NCBI GenBank assembly: GCA_045538075.1
Contig: JAZSQT010000072.1
Location: 1-33,489 of the forward strand
Source of the DNA: JAZSQT01 sp045538075
GTDB lineage: Bacteria > Chrysiogenota > Deferribacteres > Deferribacterales > Mucispirillaceae
Reading direction: 5' to 3'
DNA: 33,489 nucleotides
Below the pieces are notes generated by a model that saw nothing but the letters and a program-made list of their open reading frames with translations, was not told where the DNA came from and did not search any database. Below, piece by piece: positions 22,115-31,861 of this stretch. Both the position numbers and the translations under genes were made by a program. The first letter of the stretch is position 1. Each line of letters opens with the position of its first letter.

Positions 22115-23134
22115 CTACAATTTAACGCCAGCTTGAATTAATAATCCAATAGGACCAGCCATCATTGTATCTCCTTTAGGGTGAGAAAAAATTATATTAT
22201 CTTTTTCCTCTAAAAATTTTTGTCTATTTGGACCAGTTACAAGTATGGGACAATCATTTGCATTAATTTTTTCATAAATATAGGCACCATGACCGTCATT
22301 ATTAAATATTTCTTCATTAGATATAGATGATGACGATAAATCTTTTAATAATTTTATCAGAGTATCTTTATTTAATAAGTGATTATGATGTTCAAAAAAA
22401 GAATAAACTTTATCGTTATCGCCAATTAAAGCTGCAAAAGTATGGCAATTGCCAACATCAACTACAATTATTGGACGAATATCAGTAACACTTGACGCTC
22501 CTATAGCACCAACGACTGCCGTATCAGAAATATGGATACTAACATTAGGCATTTTTTTATTTATAGAATTATATATACTTTTTAATCGTGTAAAATTATC
22601 TGGAATTTGAGAAAATTCTGTAAAAAAAGCATTTTTTAAGCCATTTTTAAGAAAATCTTTTAAAAAATCAAAACGTGTAATTCTATCTCTTTGTCCTGCA
22701 ATATAGCCATGATCTTGGACAGCAACTAAGATTTTATCTGGCTTAAAACTGCCGTAACAGTCTGTAACGACCTTTGAAATAGTATCGTATGAAAATTCAT
22801 TAAAGATAACGTTAGGGTTAATAATATCTTCAACTATTACAATATCTAAATTCTTAAGGTAATCTTTGTCGTCCCTAAGGGTTGCATAAGCACTTTGGCT
22901 AATAAATACATTCTTACCAGAAGATATTTTTTCTTTTATAACAGATAAGATATTGCCACCACCTATAATATTGCCACTAATATATAAATCATCATTAATT
23001 GAAGAAATATCACTTGCAATAACTTTAGATGGAGTAGGTAGCACTAATTTAATAGAATTTTCAAAAATATCATTACTATTAAAGTAACAAATATCTTGAG
23101 TGCCACCACCAATATCTATAGCTAAAAAAAACAT
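22115..23134 (-). CDS. DUF1786-like actin-fold protein
   Basis: The 339-residue protein starts MFFLAIDIGGGTQDICYF, a phosphate-1 loop of the sugar kinase/Hsp70/actin fold, and repeats a similar motif at VVDVGNCHTFAAL in the second half. A central VAVQDHGY and a C-terminal SHPKGDTMMAGPIGLLIQAG fit the DUF1786 family, once labelled pyruvate formate-lyase activating-like with no proof of that role. No radical-SAM CxxxCxxC motif is present, so it is not an activating enzyme. It lies between tatA (5 nt) and ecfT (1 nt) with little ribosome site, so it is translated by coupling. Substrate unknown. Confidence 0.75.
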   Translation of the reverse strand: MFFLAIDIGGGTQDICYFNSNDIFENSIKLVLPTPSKVIASDISSINDDLYISGNIIGGGNILSVIKEKISSGKNVFISQSAYATLRDDKDYLKNLDIVIVEDIINPNVIFNEFSYDTISKVVTDCYGSFKPDKILVAVQDHGYIAGQRDRITRFDFLKDFLKNGLKNAFFTEFSQIPDNFTRLKSIYNSINKKMPNVSIHISDTAVVGAIGASSVTDIRPIIVVDVGNCHTFAALIGDNDKVYSFFEHHNHLLNKDTLIKLLKDLSSSSISNEEIFNNDGHGAYIYEKINANDCPILVTGPNRQKFLEEKDNIIFSHPKGDTMMAGPIGLLIQAGVKL

Positions 23135-23139
23135 TATAG

Positions 23140-23370
23140 TTATGCTTTAGTTTCGCTTTTTTCTTCTGCAACAGTTTGTTTAATTGGTTCTTCTTTTTTT
23201 GCTTCAATAGGAGTAATATCTGTTGCATCATCAACATCTTTAACAGATTTTTTGAAATTTTTAATAGCTTCACCCATTCCTTTGCCAAGTTGAGGTAATT
23301 TACTAGCTCCAAAAAGCACTGCAACAATTAAAAGAATAACTAAAATTTGTGGCATTCCTATGCTACCCAT
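23140..23370 (-). CDS. tatA: Sec-independent translocase subunit TatA
   Basis: TatA forms the pore for folded proteins in the inner membrane. The 76-residue protein has one N-terminal membrane helix (MPQILVILLIVAVLFGASKL), the hinge and the amphipathic helix GKGMGEAIKNFKKSV, then a charged tail. The Phe-Gly pair before the hinge is the family mark. AAGGAG precedes the ATG. No tatC or tatB is seen in the window. Confidence 0.95.
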   Translation of the reverse strand: MGSIGMPQILVILLIVAVLFGASKLPQLGKGMGEAIKNFKKSVKDVDDATDITPIEAKKEEPIKQTVAEEKSETKA

Positions 23371-23474
23371 AACTACAACTCCTTACGTTTTTATATTAAT
23401 AATAGATTTACTCTTTAATATACCTATTTATTATATACATTAACTTATATGATAATATTTAGCAATGAAAAGTT

Positions 23475-24980
23475 CTAATTATTATTTATATTTTCATTTT
23501 TAGCTTTCTTTCTTTTTATATAAATATAAATACCTGCTATAACAAATAAAACCCAAGTGTATCCCATTTTTGAATATAATGTTCTTTTTTCTATTAATGG
23601 TAAATTATATTCTGGAGCAGCTGGAGTTTGTGAAGTGATTTTTATAGGTATTTCTCCGTTAGGTAAAATAAAAGCAGAAATTCCATCTTGAGTAGCAACG
23701 GCAGCACTTCTGCCATATTCAACTACCCTCATAACATTAACGGCTAAATGTTGAATCCTGCCTTGATTTTTTCCAAACCAACTATCATTTGATATGATAA
23801 CAATTAAGTTAGCACCCATATTTATTGCTGGTTTTAATAGCTCCGAAAAACCAGTTTCATAGCAAATAAGAGGTGCAATTTTTATATCTCCAGTAGTTAA
23901 TACTGTAGGGTTTTCTCCAGCATCAAACATATCACCACTACCAAAGAAAAATTCTTTAATAGGTCGTAATAAATCTTCAAAGGGAAAATACTCGCCAAAG
24001 GGAGTTAAGTGCATTTTGTCGTAAAATTGCACTTGATTATCTTTTGAAAATAACATCATAGAATTATAATACTTTTCAACTTCACCTTGAGAATTTTTGA
24101 TTGTTCTATCACTTCCTAATACTATTGGAGTTGTAGGTATAATTTGATTGATTACATCTAAAATAAAAGGCACATGCAATATTCTTGCTGGATAGGCACT
24201 TTCTGGCATAACGATTAAATCGTATTTCTCTTTTTCTAAAGAAAGTAAGCGTCTATTTAAATCGTTAATTATAGCAATGGCAGATTCTCTATTCCATTTA
24301 ACTTCTTGTTTATATCCAGGTTGTATGATTTTTATATTTTTCGTAATTTCTTGTTTATCTTTTGTAATATTATTGATAAAAGCAGGAATAAACATAACAA
24401 AGACTGCAATTACTAAATAAATCCCTTCACGTTTTTTGTTCTTAAATATAATTAATCTAAAAATAAGAACATTTATAACCATTATAATAAAGGATAATCC
24501 AAGTTCACCAAACCAAGAAACGAATTGAAGAATATTTATATTTTGGTATTGAGATTGAGCAAGGTTGACCCACGGAACACCTTTAAAAATAGCTTTTCCT
24601 TTAAAGGCTTCAAGGGCAACAAAAACCATTGCTAATAGAAATGGGTTTAAGTATTTTTTTGCAATAAAAGTATATGGAGCAAAAAGAAGAAAACCACCAA
24701 CAACTGAAACTACAAAAAGCATTCCAATAGCAGCTATAAGTGGTGCTCCACCAAAATAAGAAAAAGTGATAGTCATCCAAGAAAGACATACAATCCAGTA
24801 TAAAAAGCCCATAATTGCACCACTAAACACTGGGTGCAACCCTCCACGTCTAACGGCATACAAAATAGGCACAAAGGCGATAAATACAAGGTAAGATAAG
24901 CCAAAACCGGCAGTAGATAATATGAGTAAAATGCCACTTAATATAGATAAGGCAATATTTATAAATAAATCTTTTTTCAC
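23475..24980 (-). CDS. lnt: Apolipoprotein N-acyltransferase
   Basis: Lnt adds the third fatty acid to lipoproteins in the inner membrane, a step needed for sorting them to the outer membrane, so a Gram-negative envelope is implied. About six membrane segments lie in residues 8-200 and one at the C-terminus. The nitrilase-like domain has the triad Glu260 (VMPESAYPA), Lys322 (YDKMHLTPFGEY) and Cys373 (LICYETGF). The start is a GTG with AGGGAA upstream. It leads the minus-strand run and diverges from gpsA. Confidence 0.95.
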   Translation of the reverse strand: MKKDLFINIALSILSGILLILSTAGFGLSYLVFIAFVPILYAVRRGGLHPVFSGAIMGFLYWIVCLSWMTITFSYFGGAPLIAAIGMLFVVSVVGGFLLFAPYTFIAKKYLNPFLLAMVFVALEAFKGKAIFKGVPWVNLAQSQYQNINILQFVSWFGELGLSFIIMVINVLIFRLIIFKNKKREGIYLVIAVFVMFIPAFINNITKDKQEITKNIKIIQPGYKQEVKWNRESAIAIINDLNRRLLSLEKEKYDLIVMPESAYPARILHVPFILDVINQIIPTTPIVLGSDRTIKNSQGEVEKYYNSMMLFSKDNQVQFYDKMHLTPFGEYFPFEDLLRPIKEFFFGSGDMFDAGENPTVLTTGDIKIAPLICYETGFSELLKPAINMGANLIVIISNDSWFGKNQGRIQHLAVNVMRVVEYGRSAAVATQDGISAFILPNGEIPIKITSQTPAAPEYNLPLIEKRTLYSKMGYTWVLFVIAGIYIYIKRKKAKNENINNN

Positions 24981-25077
24981 GTTTAATTCCCTAAAAATAT
25001 TTTATACAAGACGATTTATGATAATATATAGTTGAAATTTCGTAAATAATTATATTTATATTAATTTAATTATCGTG

Positions 25078-25083
25078 TATAAT
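25078..25083 (+). promoter_or_regulatory. Likely -10 box of the gpsA promoter
   Basis: A perfect TATAAT lies 45 nt before the gpsA GTG, in the divergent gap with lnt. At 17 nt upstream TTTATA (25055-25060) is a poor -35 box. Confidence 0.45.
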
Positions 25084-25127
25084 AATAAGTTAGGATATTT
25101 ATATTTATCTAATATTTGGAGGGTAGG

Positions 25128-26120
25128 GTGCAGAAAGTTGGAGTTATAGGTGGTGGTAGTTTTGGAACGGCTTTAGGTATGCTTGCAGCTGCCAATGGAT
25201 TAGATGTTGAATTATACGTTAGAGAAGAAGAAATTGTTACATCTATAAATAATAATCACGTAAATTCTATTTTTTTATCAGATGTATTATTACCAGAAAA
25301 TATTAAAGCACGGTTAATGGACGAGCTTTCATCTTCAAATTGTGATTATTTTATATGGACGATACCTTCTCAATTTACAAGGAGTGTAGCAAAGCAATTT
25401 AAAGAAATTCTTACAGGCAAGAATATCCTTATTGCTTCAAAAGGGATTGAAATTGCTACTGGTAAATTACTTTTATCTGTTATGAATGAAGAAGTTACTG
25501 CAAAATATTCAGTTATTTCTGGCCCATCTTTTGCAAAAGAATTGGCACAAAAAAAACCTACTATTGTTAGTGTTGCTTCTTATTCATCAAATCTTGCTTG
25601 CCTTTGGCAAAAAGTGTTATCAACAGAATTTTTTAGAGTATATACAAGTGAAGATATGATAGGCCTTGAAGTAGGTGGAGCAGTAAAAAATGTTATTGCA
25701 ATAGCTACTGGAATAAGTGATGGATTAGGGCTTGATAACAACGCAAGGGCTGGTATAATAACGAGAGGGTTAGCAGAAATCACTCGTTTTGGACTTGCTT
25801 ATGGTGCAAAAAGAGAAACTTTTGTTGGCTTATCTGGTTTAGGCGATTTAGTTCTTACTTGCACAGGCGATTTATCAAGAAATCATCAAGTAGGAATAGA
25901 GCTTTCTCAAGGCAAAAATATTGAAGATATTACTTCAAATATGAAAATGGTAGCAGAAGGTGTGCCTACAGCAAAGGCAATATATTTTGCTTGCCAGGAG
26001 CGTGGAATAGAAATGCCTATTAGTGCAGAAGTTTATAAAATTATATATGAAAAAAAATCACCTCAAGATTCTGTTAGAGATTTAATGTTGAGACCGTTAA
26101 AAACGGAGTTACCGTATTAA
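25128..26120 (+). CDS. gpsA: Glycerol-3-phosphate dehydrogenase [NAD(P)+]
   Basis: GpsA reduces dihydroxyacetone phosphate to glycerol-3-phosphate for phospholipid synthesis. The NAD site is VGVIGGGSFGTALG, the catalytic Lys lies in VGGAVKNVIAIATG, and GLSGLGDLVLTC and SRNHQVG are family motifs. I start at the GTG at 25128 because GGAGG ends 5 nt before it; a TTG at 25116 lies in the same frame but overlaps that site. The result is 331 residues, normal length. Confidence 0.96.
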   Translation: MQKVGVIGGGSFGTALGMLAAANGLDVELYVREEEIVTSINNNHVNSIFLSDVLLPENIKARLMDELSSSNCDYFIWTIPSQFTRSVAKQFKEILTGKNILIASKGIEIATGKLLLSVMNEEVTAKYSVISGPSFAKELAQKKPTIVSVASYSSNLACLWQKVLSTEFFRVYTSEDMIGLEVGGAVKNVIAIATGISDGLGLDNNARAGIITRGLAEITRFGLAYGAKRETFVGLSGLGDLVLTCTGDLSRNHQVGIELSQGKNIEDITSNMKMVAEGVPTAKAIYFACQERGIEMPISAEVYKIIYEKKSPQDSVRDLMLRPLKTELPY

Positions 26121-26165
26121 AAAATATTTAATAATATAAATTTATATTTTAAGAAGGAGTAAAAA

Positions 26166-27086
26166 ATGTCTGCAACAAAAGATGCAAAAATATGGATGAA
26201 TGGTAAATTAGTAGCAAGAGAAGATGCAAAAGTGTCTGTATTAACTCATACTTTGCACTATGGTGTTGGTGTATTTGAGGGGATACGTTGTTACAAAACA
26301 GATAAAGGGTCTGCAGTATTTAGATTAAAAGAACATATGCAAAGGCTACTTGATTCTGCTAAAATATTTATGATTTATCCAAAATATACTATAGAAGAAT
26401 TAATGGCTGCAACTTGTGAAACTATTAAAGCAAACAACCTTGAATCTTGTTATATCCGTCCTATTATTTATCTTGGTGATGGTGGCTTAGGTATATTAGT
26501 TAAAGACGATTACCCTGTTGAAACAGCTATTGCAGTATGGAATTGGGGTGCATATCTTGGTGAAGACGGTATGAATAAAGGAATAAAAATTCGCACATCT
26601 TCTTTTACTCGTTTTAATGTAAATTCTACTTCTACTCGCTCAAAAACTTGTGGAAACTACGTTCCAAGTGTATTAGCAAAAAGAGAAGCAGTTATGAGTG
26701 GTTGTGATGAGGCATTATTTTTAGATAATGACGGATACGTTGCAGAAGGAAGTGGAGAAAACGTATTTATTGTTAAAAATAATAAAATATATACTACTCC
26801 AATGACAGCTATATTAAGAGGCATAACGAGAGATAGTGTAATGACTATTGCAAGAGATTTAGGTTATGAGTTAGTAGAAGAAAGATTTACTAAAGACGAT
26901 TTTTATCTTGCTGATGAGGCGTTTTTTACTGGAACTGCTGCAGAAATTACTCCTATTAGAGAGCTTGATGGCAGGATTATTGGTTCTGGCTCAAGGGGTA
27001 AAATTACAGAAAAAATACAACAAGTATTTTTTGATATAGTAAACGGCAAAAACGAAAAATATAGCCATTGGCTTCATATGGTGTAA
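26166..27086 (+). CDS. ilvE: Branched-chain amino acid aminotransferase
   Basis: IlvE is the last step of valine, leucine and isoleucine synthesis and uses pyridoxal phosphate. The 306-residue protein has THTLHYGVGVFEGIRCY, the cofactor Lys160 in RSKTCGNYVPSVLAK, and GYVAEGSGENVFIVKNN, the class IV signature. AAGGAG precedes the ATG. polA starts 4 nt after its stop. Confidence 0.96.
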   Translation: MSATKDAKIWMNGKLVAREDAKVSVLTHTLHYGVGVFEGIRCYKTDKGSAVFRLKEHMQRLLDSAKIFMIYPKYTIEELMAATCETIKANNLESCYIRPIIYLGDGGLGILVKDDYPVETAIAVWNWGAYLGEDGMNKGIKIRTSSFTRFNVNSTSTRSKTCGNYVPSVLAKREAVMSGCDEALFLDNDGYVAEGSGENVFIVKNNKIYTTPMTAILRGITRDSVMTIARDLGYELVEERFTKDDFYLADEAFFTGTAAEITPIRELDGRIIGSGSRGKITEKIQQVFFDIVNGKNEKYSHWLHMV

Positions 27087-27090
27087 CAAG

Positions 27091-29511
27091 TTGGATTTTG
27101 ATGATATAAACTTTTCTGGAGTTACCGTTATTCTTGACGGTAATTCCATTGCGTATAGAGCATTTTTTAAAGCACCACCTCTTATGGCAGACGGTATGCC
27201 TACTGGTGTTATACATGTATTTTTAAGCATTTTAAGTAAGTTATTAAATAAAGATGGTATTACTAAAGTTATTACTGTTTTTGATGCTAAAGGCAAAAAT
27301 AAACGTCATGAATTATCGTCTGATTATAAAGCTACAAGACAATCTATGCCAGAAGATTTATCTTCTCAAATAGAGGCATTAAAAGAAATTGTTCCTTATA
27401 CTGGCTCGCCTTTATATTGTGTAGAGGGATATGAAGCAGATGATGTTATAAATACTCTCGTAAAAAATATTAAATCTGATATTTGGTTAGTTACTAAAGA
27501 TAAAGATTTGCACCAATTAGTTAGCGATAATGTTAAAATATACGATTATAAAACGGAAGAATTAATTGGTGTTGAAGAAGTTTTCAATAAGTTTGGTATA
27601 TATCCAGAAAGTATTAAAGATTATTTAGCTTTAGCTGGAGATACTTCTGATAATATTCCTGGTATAAGCAATGTTGGTCCAAAAACTGCAGTTAATTTGC
27701 TTTCAAAATACGGAAATCTTGATAACATTTATAATAATATAGATGATATTAAAGGTGCAATAAAAGATAGGTTAATTAACGGAAAAGAATCAGCCTATTT
27801 TAGCAAGAAGTTAGCAGAACTTATGTATATTGATGATATGCCTTGTATAAATATTCCAAGAGATGAAGGGCAATTAAGAAGATTATACGAAAAATATCAA
27901 TTAAAATTTCATTTAAGTCGCTTATCTAATAGCTCAAAAGAAGATATAGATGAGGAAGAAAGCAAAAACTCCTTTGTTGAAGCAAAGGTAGAAAATCCAG
28001 AAATTTCTGCTTTTATTGATGGCAAATTATATAATGTTTGCAATGGTTATTATGAAGAAAGTTGTAGCGATACTATATTGCCTTTATGTTACGATGTAAA
28101 ATCTATTATTAAGGCTGGATATAAATGTAGTGATAACCAAATAGATATAATGCTCGTTAGTTGGATTGTTAATCCAGATAGTGGAGGGATTAAAAAGTTA
28201 AAATCTGAAACTATCGGCGATTTTTTTGCAAAAATGTATGAAGAGCAGAAAGGTTTAGTAGAAAAGTTAAAAGAGTTAGACCTTGAAAAGTTGTATTACG
28301 ATATAGAGTTGCCTATAGCAAAAATTTTAGCAGAAGCAGAAAAAGAAGGTATAAAAGTTCAAAGCTCAATAGTAAAAGAAGTTGCAAATAAATTGAAAAA
28401 AGATGTCGTTCTAATTTTAGCAAAAATATCAAATAGGGCAAATGATGATATAAATGTTAATTCTCCAAAACAATTATCTAACTATCTTTACAATACATTA
28501 GGCTTAAAACCTTTAAAGAAAAATAAACGTGGATTTTCAACTGACGAAGAAACTTTGATAGATTTGAGAGAATTTTATCCAGATAAAGCAGAAATTATTG
28601 ATGATATATTAAAGTATAGGGAATTAAATAAATTTTTAACAACTTACACAGTAAATCTATTAGAATTTTTAGGTAAAGATAGCAAAATTCATACTACTTT
28701 TAGGCAAACTGGCACTGCTACAGGTAGATTATCTTCTAATAATCCAAATTTACAGAATATTCCAAAAAATAGCCCTCTAGCAAAAGAATTAAGAAGTGCT
28801 TTTTATTCAAAAGATGGGTATTCGTTTGTTTCTTTTGATTATTCGCAAATTGAATTAAGAATCCTTGCTCATTTATCTGAGGACGAAACATTAATTTCTT
28901 CTTTTCAGAACGATATAGATATACACAATTTGACGGCAAAAAAAGTTTTTCACATAGATGACGATACACTAATTACGCAAGATATGAGAAGAATAGCAAA
29001 AGCCGTTAATTTTGGTATATTATATGGCTTATCTGCTTTTAGTCTTGCAAGAGATGTAAAAGTATCACAAAATGAAGCAAAATCTTTTATTGATGGATAC
29101 TTTACATTATATAAAAGTGTCGGTGGCTACTTAAATAGTATAATAGAGCAAGTTAAAACAAATGGTTATTGTAAAACATTATTAGGTAGAAAAAGATTTA
29201 TACAAGATATATTAAGTAGAAATGCAAATATTAGACAACGGGCTGAAAGAATGGCATTAAATGCACCAATTCAAGGAAGTGCTGCTGATATAATAAAACT
29301 TGCAATGATTGATTGTGATTCATATATTAATAGTAACAATATAGACGCAAAATTAGTATTGCAAATCCATGATGAGTTAATTTTTGAAGTAAAAGATGAA
29401 ATTATAGAAGATTTTAAAAATAAAATTTCTTCTATAATGGAAAATGTATATAAATTAAAAGTAAAATTAACAGTTAATAGTAGTGTTGGTAAAAACTGGG
29501 GTGAAGTGTAG
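27091..29511 (+). CDS. polA: DNA polymerase I without proofreading residues
   Basis: PolA fills gaps and removes RNA primers. The 5' nuclease domain (about 1-280) has GYEADDVINTL (near 111) and LAGDTSDNIPG (near 181). The polymerase domain (about 400-806) has FDYSQIELRILAHL (near 582), RRIAKAVNFGILYG (near 633) and LQIHDELIFEV (near 756). The middle domain (about 285-400) is shortened and shows no acidic DTET-type residues, so 3'-5' proofreading is likely lost; total length of 806 fits this. The start is a TTG 4 nt past ilvE with only a weak ribosome site, so coupling to ilvE is likely. Confidence 0.95.
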   Translation: MDFDDINFSGVTVILDGNSIAYRAFFKAPPLMADGMPTGVIHVFLSILSKLLNKDGITKVITVFDAKGKNKRHELSSDYKATRQSMPEDLSSQIEALKEIVPYTGSPLYCVEGYEADDVINTLVKNIKSDIWLVTKDKDLHQLVSDNVKIYDYKTEELIGVEEVFNKFGIYPESIKDYLALAGDTSDNIPGISNVGPKTAVNLLSKYGNLDNIYNNIDDIKGAIKDRLINGKESAYFSKKLAELMYIDDMPCINIPRDEGQLRRLYEKYQLKFHLSRLSNSSKEDIDEEESKNSFVEAKVENPEISAFIDGKLYNVCNGYYEESCSDTILPLCYDVKSIIKAGYKCSDNQIDIMLVSWIVNPDSGGIKKLKSETIGDFFAKMYEEQKGLVEKLKELDLEKLYYDIELPIAKILAEAEKEGIKVQSSIVKEVANKLKKDVVLILAKISNRANDDINVNSPKQLSNYLYNTLGLKPLKKNKRGFSTDEETLIDLREFYPDKAEIIDDILKYRELNKFLTTYTVNLLEFLGKDSKIHTTFRQTGTATGRLSSNNPNLQNIPKNSPLAKELRSAFYSKDGYSFVSFDYSQIELRILAHLSEDETLISSFQNDIDIHNLTAKKVFHIDDDTLITQDMRRIAKAVNFGILYGLSAFSLARDVKVSQNEAKSFIDGYFTLYKSVGGYLNSIIEQVKTNGYCKTLLGRKRFIQDILSRNANIRQRAERMALNAPIQGSAADIIKLAMIDCDSYINSNNIDAKLVLQIHDELIFEVKDEIIEDFKNKISSIMENVYKLKVKLTVNSSVGKNWGEV

Positions 29512-29514
29512 ATT

Positions 29515-30585
29515 ATGTCAAAACTTAATAATATTTTAAAAGAAAATTACGAATTAAAGAAAGAGCTTGATGAAATCATTAGCACCGTTAAAGAAAATGA
29601 AGCAAAACATCAAGGCTTTAAGTTGGTTCAATATTCTTGTTTATTAAGTAATAATTTATATGAACTATCAGAAAATACGTTAAAATATTTAGAAGATATA
29701 TTTAATCTTGATAGAGTAGCGTTATTTATAAAAGAAGGTAGCTATATTGCTACAAGTGGGCAGAAAGAAATTGGAAGCCGTATATTTATAGAATCATCAG
29801 ATGCTTTTGATTTTACTTTTTTAGAAAAAAGGACGTATTCTGGTGATAATACATTAATTTTACATAAAAATTTTACTTTTAAAGAGTTTGGCGATAAATA
29901 TTCTTACGTTTTATCACCAGTTACAGATAACGGCAAAATTACAGCAGCTATTTGCATATATAGCCAAGATAATGAACGATTTAATAAAAACCAAGATTTT
30001 GATTTTATAAAAGAGTTTTCCTTAATAATGTCTATTAGTTTAAAAAAGTTAAATAATTCTTTTCTTCTTGAAATGCAAGCACAAACAGACTATTTAACAG
30101 GCTTACCTAATAAATCAATGTTAGAAGTATCATCAGATGTATGGTTAAGCAATTTTCAGCGAGATAGTAAGCCTTTTGCCTTTTATATTCTTGATTTAGA
30201 CAATTTTAAGGAAGTAAACGATTTAAAAGGTCATATAATAGGCGATGAAGTATTGCGAAAAGTATCTGTTGCTATTAGAGCTTCTATTGGCGACAATGAT
30301 ATGCTTGGTAGATTTGGTGGCGATGAATTTTATCTTTTTGCAGATGCAAGAGATATAGATAGGCTTAAAAAAATGGAAAAAGATATTTTAACTGCAATTA
30401 GATACGTTGGTAGTGAATGTAATCCTAAAGTTGATTTAGGTATATCTGCTGGTGGAGTAATTTTTCCTAAAGATAAAGAAAACTGTTGCACTTTTAGTGA
30501 TATATTAAAATTAGCCGATGATAGATTATACAAGGTAAAAGGATCTGGTGAAAGTGGTTTTAGTGGAGTAACAAATGATAATTGA
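29515..30585 (+). CDS. Diguanylate cyclase with N-terminal sensor domain
   Basis: The C-terminal GGDEF domain (about 190-350) makes cyclic di-GMP: LTGLPNKSMLE starts it, LDLDNFKEVNDLKGHIIGDEVL follows and RFGGDEFYLF (near 266) is the intact active site. The inhibitory RxxD site before it is not visible, so product feedback may be missing. Residues about 25-180 look like a GAF-type sensor with a preceding coiled coil; no membrane segment is seen, so the protein is cytoplasmic. It starts 3 nt past polA and overlaps hisD by 11 nt. Confidence 0.92.
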   Translation: MSKLNNILKENYELKKELDEIISTVKENEAKHQGFKLVQYSCLLSNNLYELSENTLKYLEDIFNLDRVALFIKEGSYIATSGQKEIGSRIFIESSDAFDFTFLEKRTYSGDNTLILHKNFTFKEFGDKYSYVLSPVTDNGKITAAICIYSQDNERFNKNQDFDFIKEFSLIMSISLKKLNNSFLLEMQAQTDYLTGLPNKSMLEVSSDVWLSNFQRDSKPFAFYILDLDNFKEVNDLKGHIIGDEVLRKVSVAIRASIGDNDMLGRFGGDEFYLFADARDIDRLKKMEKDILTAIRYVGSECNPKVDLGISAGGVIFPKDKENCCTFSDILKLADDRLYKVKGSGESGFSGVTNDN

Positions 30586-31846
30586 TAAAAATAGCGATAA
30601 GTTAGATGTAATAAAAAATAGAGGCAATCTTTTAGAAGGAGATTACTTAAAAGTTGCTACAGAAATCGTAGAAGATGTTAGAAAAAACGGTGATGAGGCG
30701 TTATTTAAATATTGTATAAAGTTTGATAATTTTAACCCAAAAAATAGTAGTCTTTTAGTTAGCGAAGAAGAAATAGATGAGGCATTTAACCAAGTATCAA
30801 AAGATTTAAAAATTGCTATAGAGAAAGCAAAAGATAACATTTTGTCTTTTCATGAAAAACAAGTAGAAAAAACATGGCTATATGAAAATGACGGTATTAT
30901 TTTAGGGCAAAAAGTTTTACCTTTAGAAAAAGTTGGTGTTTATGTGCCAGGTGGTAAAGCCTCTTATTTTTCAAGTGTTCTTATGAATGTGTTGCCGGCT
31001 GTTGCTGCTGGAGTTAAAGATATATCAATGTGCACGCCAGCTATAAATGGCAAAATCAATCCTGCATTACTTGTAGCTGCTAAAATAAGTGGCGTAACAA
31101 GGATTTTTAAAATTGGAGGAGCAAGTGCCATAGCTGCATTAGCTTATGGAACAGAAAGTGTATGTAAAGTAGATAAAATTACTGGACCTGGTAACATTTA
31201 TGTTGCAATGGCTAAAAAAATCGTTTTTGGAACTGTAGATATTGATATGATAGCAGGTCCAAGTGAAATTTTAGTTATAGCAGATAAATTTGCAAATCCA
31301 AAATTTATAGCTGCAGATATGCTTGCCCAATGTGAACACGATGAACTTGCTTCTGCCGTTTGTATTACTGATAGTAAAGATTTAGCATTGCAAATAGAAA
31401 TTGAAGTAAAAAGACAATTATTAGAGCTACCTAAAAAAGATATAGCAAAAGTTTCTTTAGAAAAATTTTCTGCAATAGTTGTAGTAGATAGTATTGAAGA
31501 AGCGTGTAAGTTAGCTAATGATATAGCACCAGAACATCTTGAATTATACGTTGAATCACCAATGGAAAAAATGTCATTAATAAAAAATGCTGGAGCAATT
31601 TTTTTAGGTGGCAACTCTCCAGAAGCAGTAGGCGATTATTTTGCAGGTCCAAATCACGTATTACCAACAGGTGGTAGTGCAAGATTTTTTTCTCCCCTTG
31701 GAGCTTATGATTTTTTGAAAAAATCAAGTATAATTTATTACGATAAAAAAGCCTTGAAAGAAGATAGTAAACATATAATAGAAATGGCAATGTCAGAAAA
31801 CTTAGATGCACATGCAAATTCCGTTAAATATAGAGTAGATAATTAA
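30575..31846 (+). CDS. hisD: Histidinol dehydrogenase
   Basis: HisD performs the last two oxidations of histidine synthesis. The 423-residue protein has GPGNIYVAMAKK and IDMIAGPSEILVIAD, then the zinc and catalytic motifs QCEHDE (near 250), PEHLELY (near 318, Glu-His pair), VGDYFAGPNHVLPT and the C-terminal His in HANSVKYR. It overlaps the diguanylate cyclase by 11 nt with GGAG upstream. No other his genes are in the window. Confidence 0.97.
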   Translation: MIIDKNSDKLDVIKNRGNLLEGDYLKVATEIVEDVRKNGDEALFKYCIKFDNFNPKNSSLLVSEEEIDEAFNQVSKDLKIAIEKAKDNILSFHEKQVEKTWLYENDGIILGQKVLPLEKVGVYVPGGKASYFSSVLMNVLPAVAAGVKDISMCTPAINGKINPALLVAAKISGVTRIFKIGGASAIAALAYGTESVCKVDKITGPGNIYVAMAKKIVFGTVDIDMIAGPSEILVIADKFANPKFIAADMLAQCEHDELASAVCITDSKDLALQIEIEVKRQLLELPKKDIAKVSLEKFSAIVVVDSIEEACKLANDIAPEHLELYVESPMEKMSLIKNAGAIFLGGNSPEAVGDYFAGPNHVLPTGGSARFFSPLGAYDFLKKSSIIYYDKKALKEDSKHIIEMAMSENLDAHANSVKYRVDN

Positions 31847-31861
31847 TTATTAGGTTATTTT

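Noticed and set aside
23079..23327. Minus-strand frame of 82 codons, Leu- and Lys-rich
   Set aside because: It is the shifted frame of tatA and the start of the DUF1786-like gene, both well supported.
31198..31614. Minus-strand frame of 138 codons inside hisD
   Set aside because: hisD is certain on the other strand; this frame reads as its antisense shadow.
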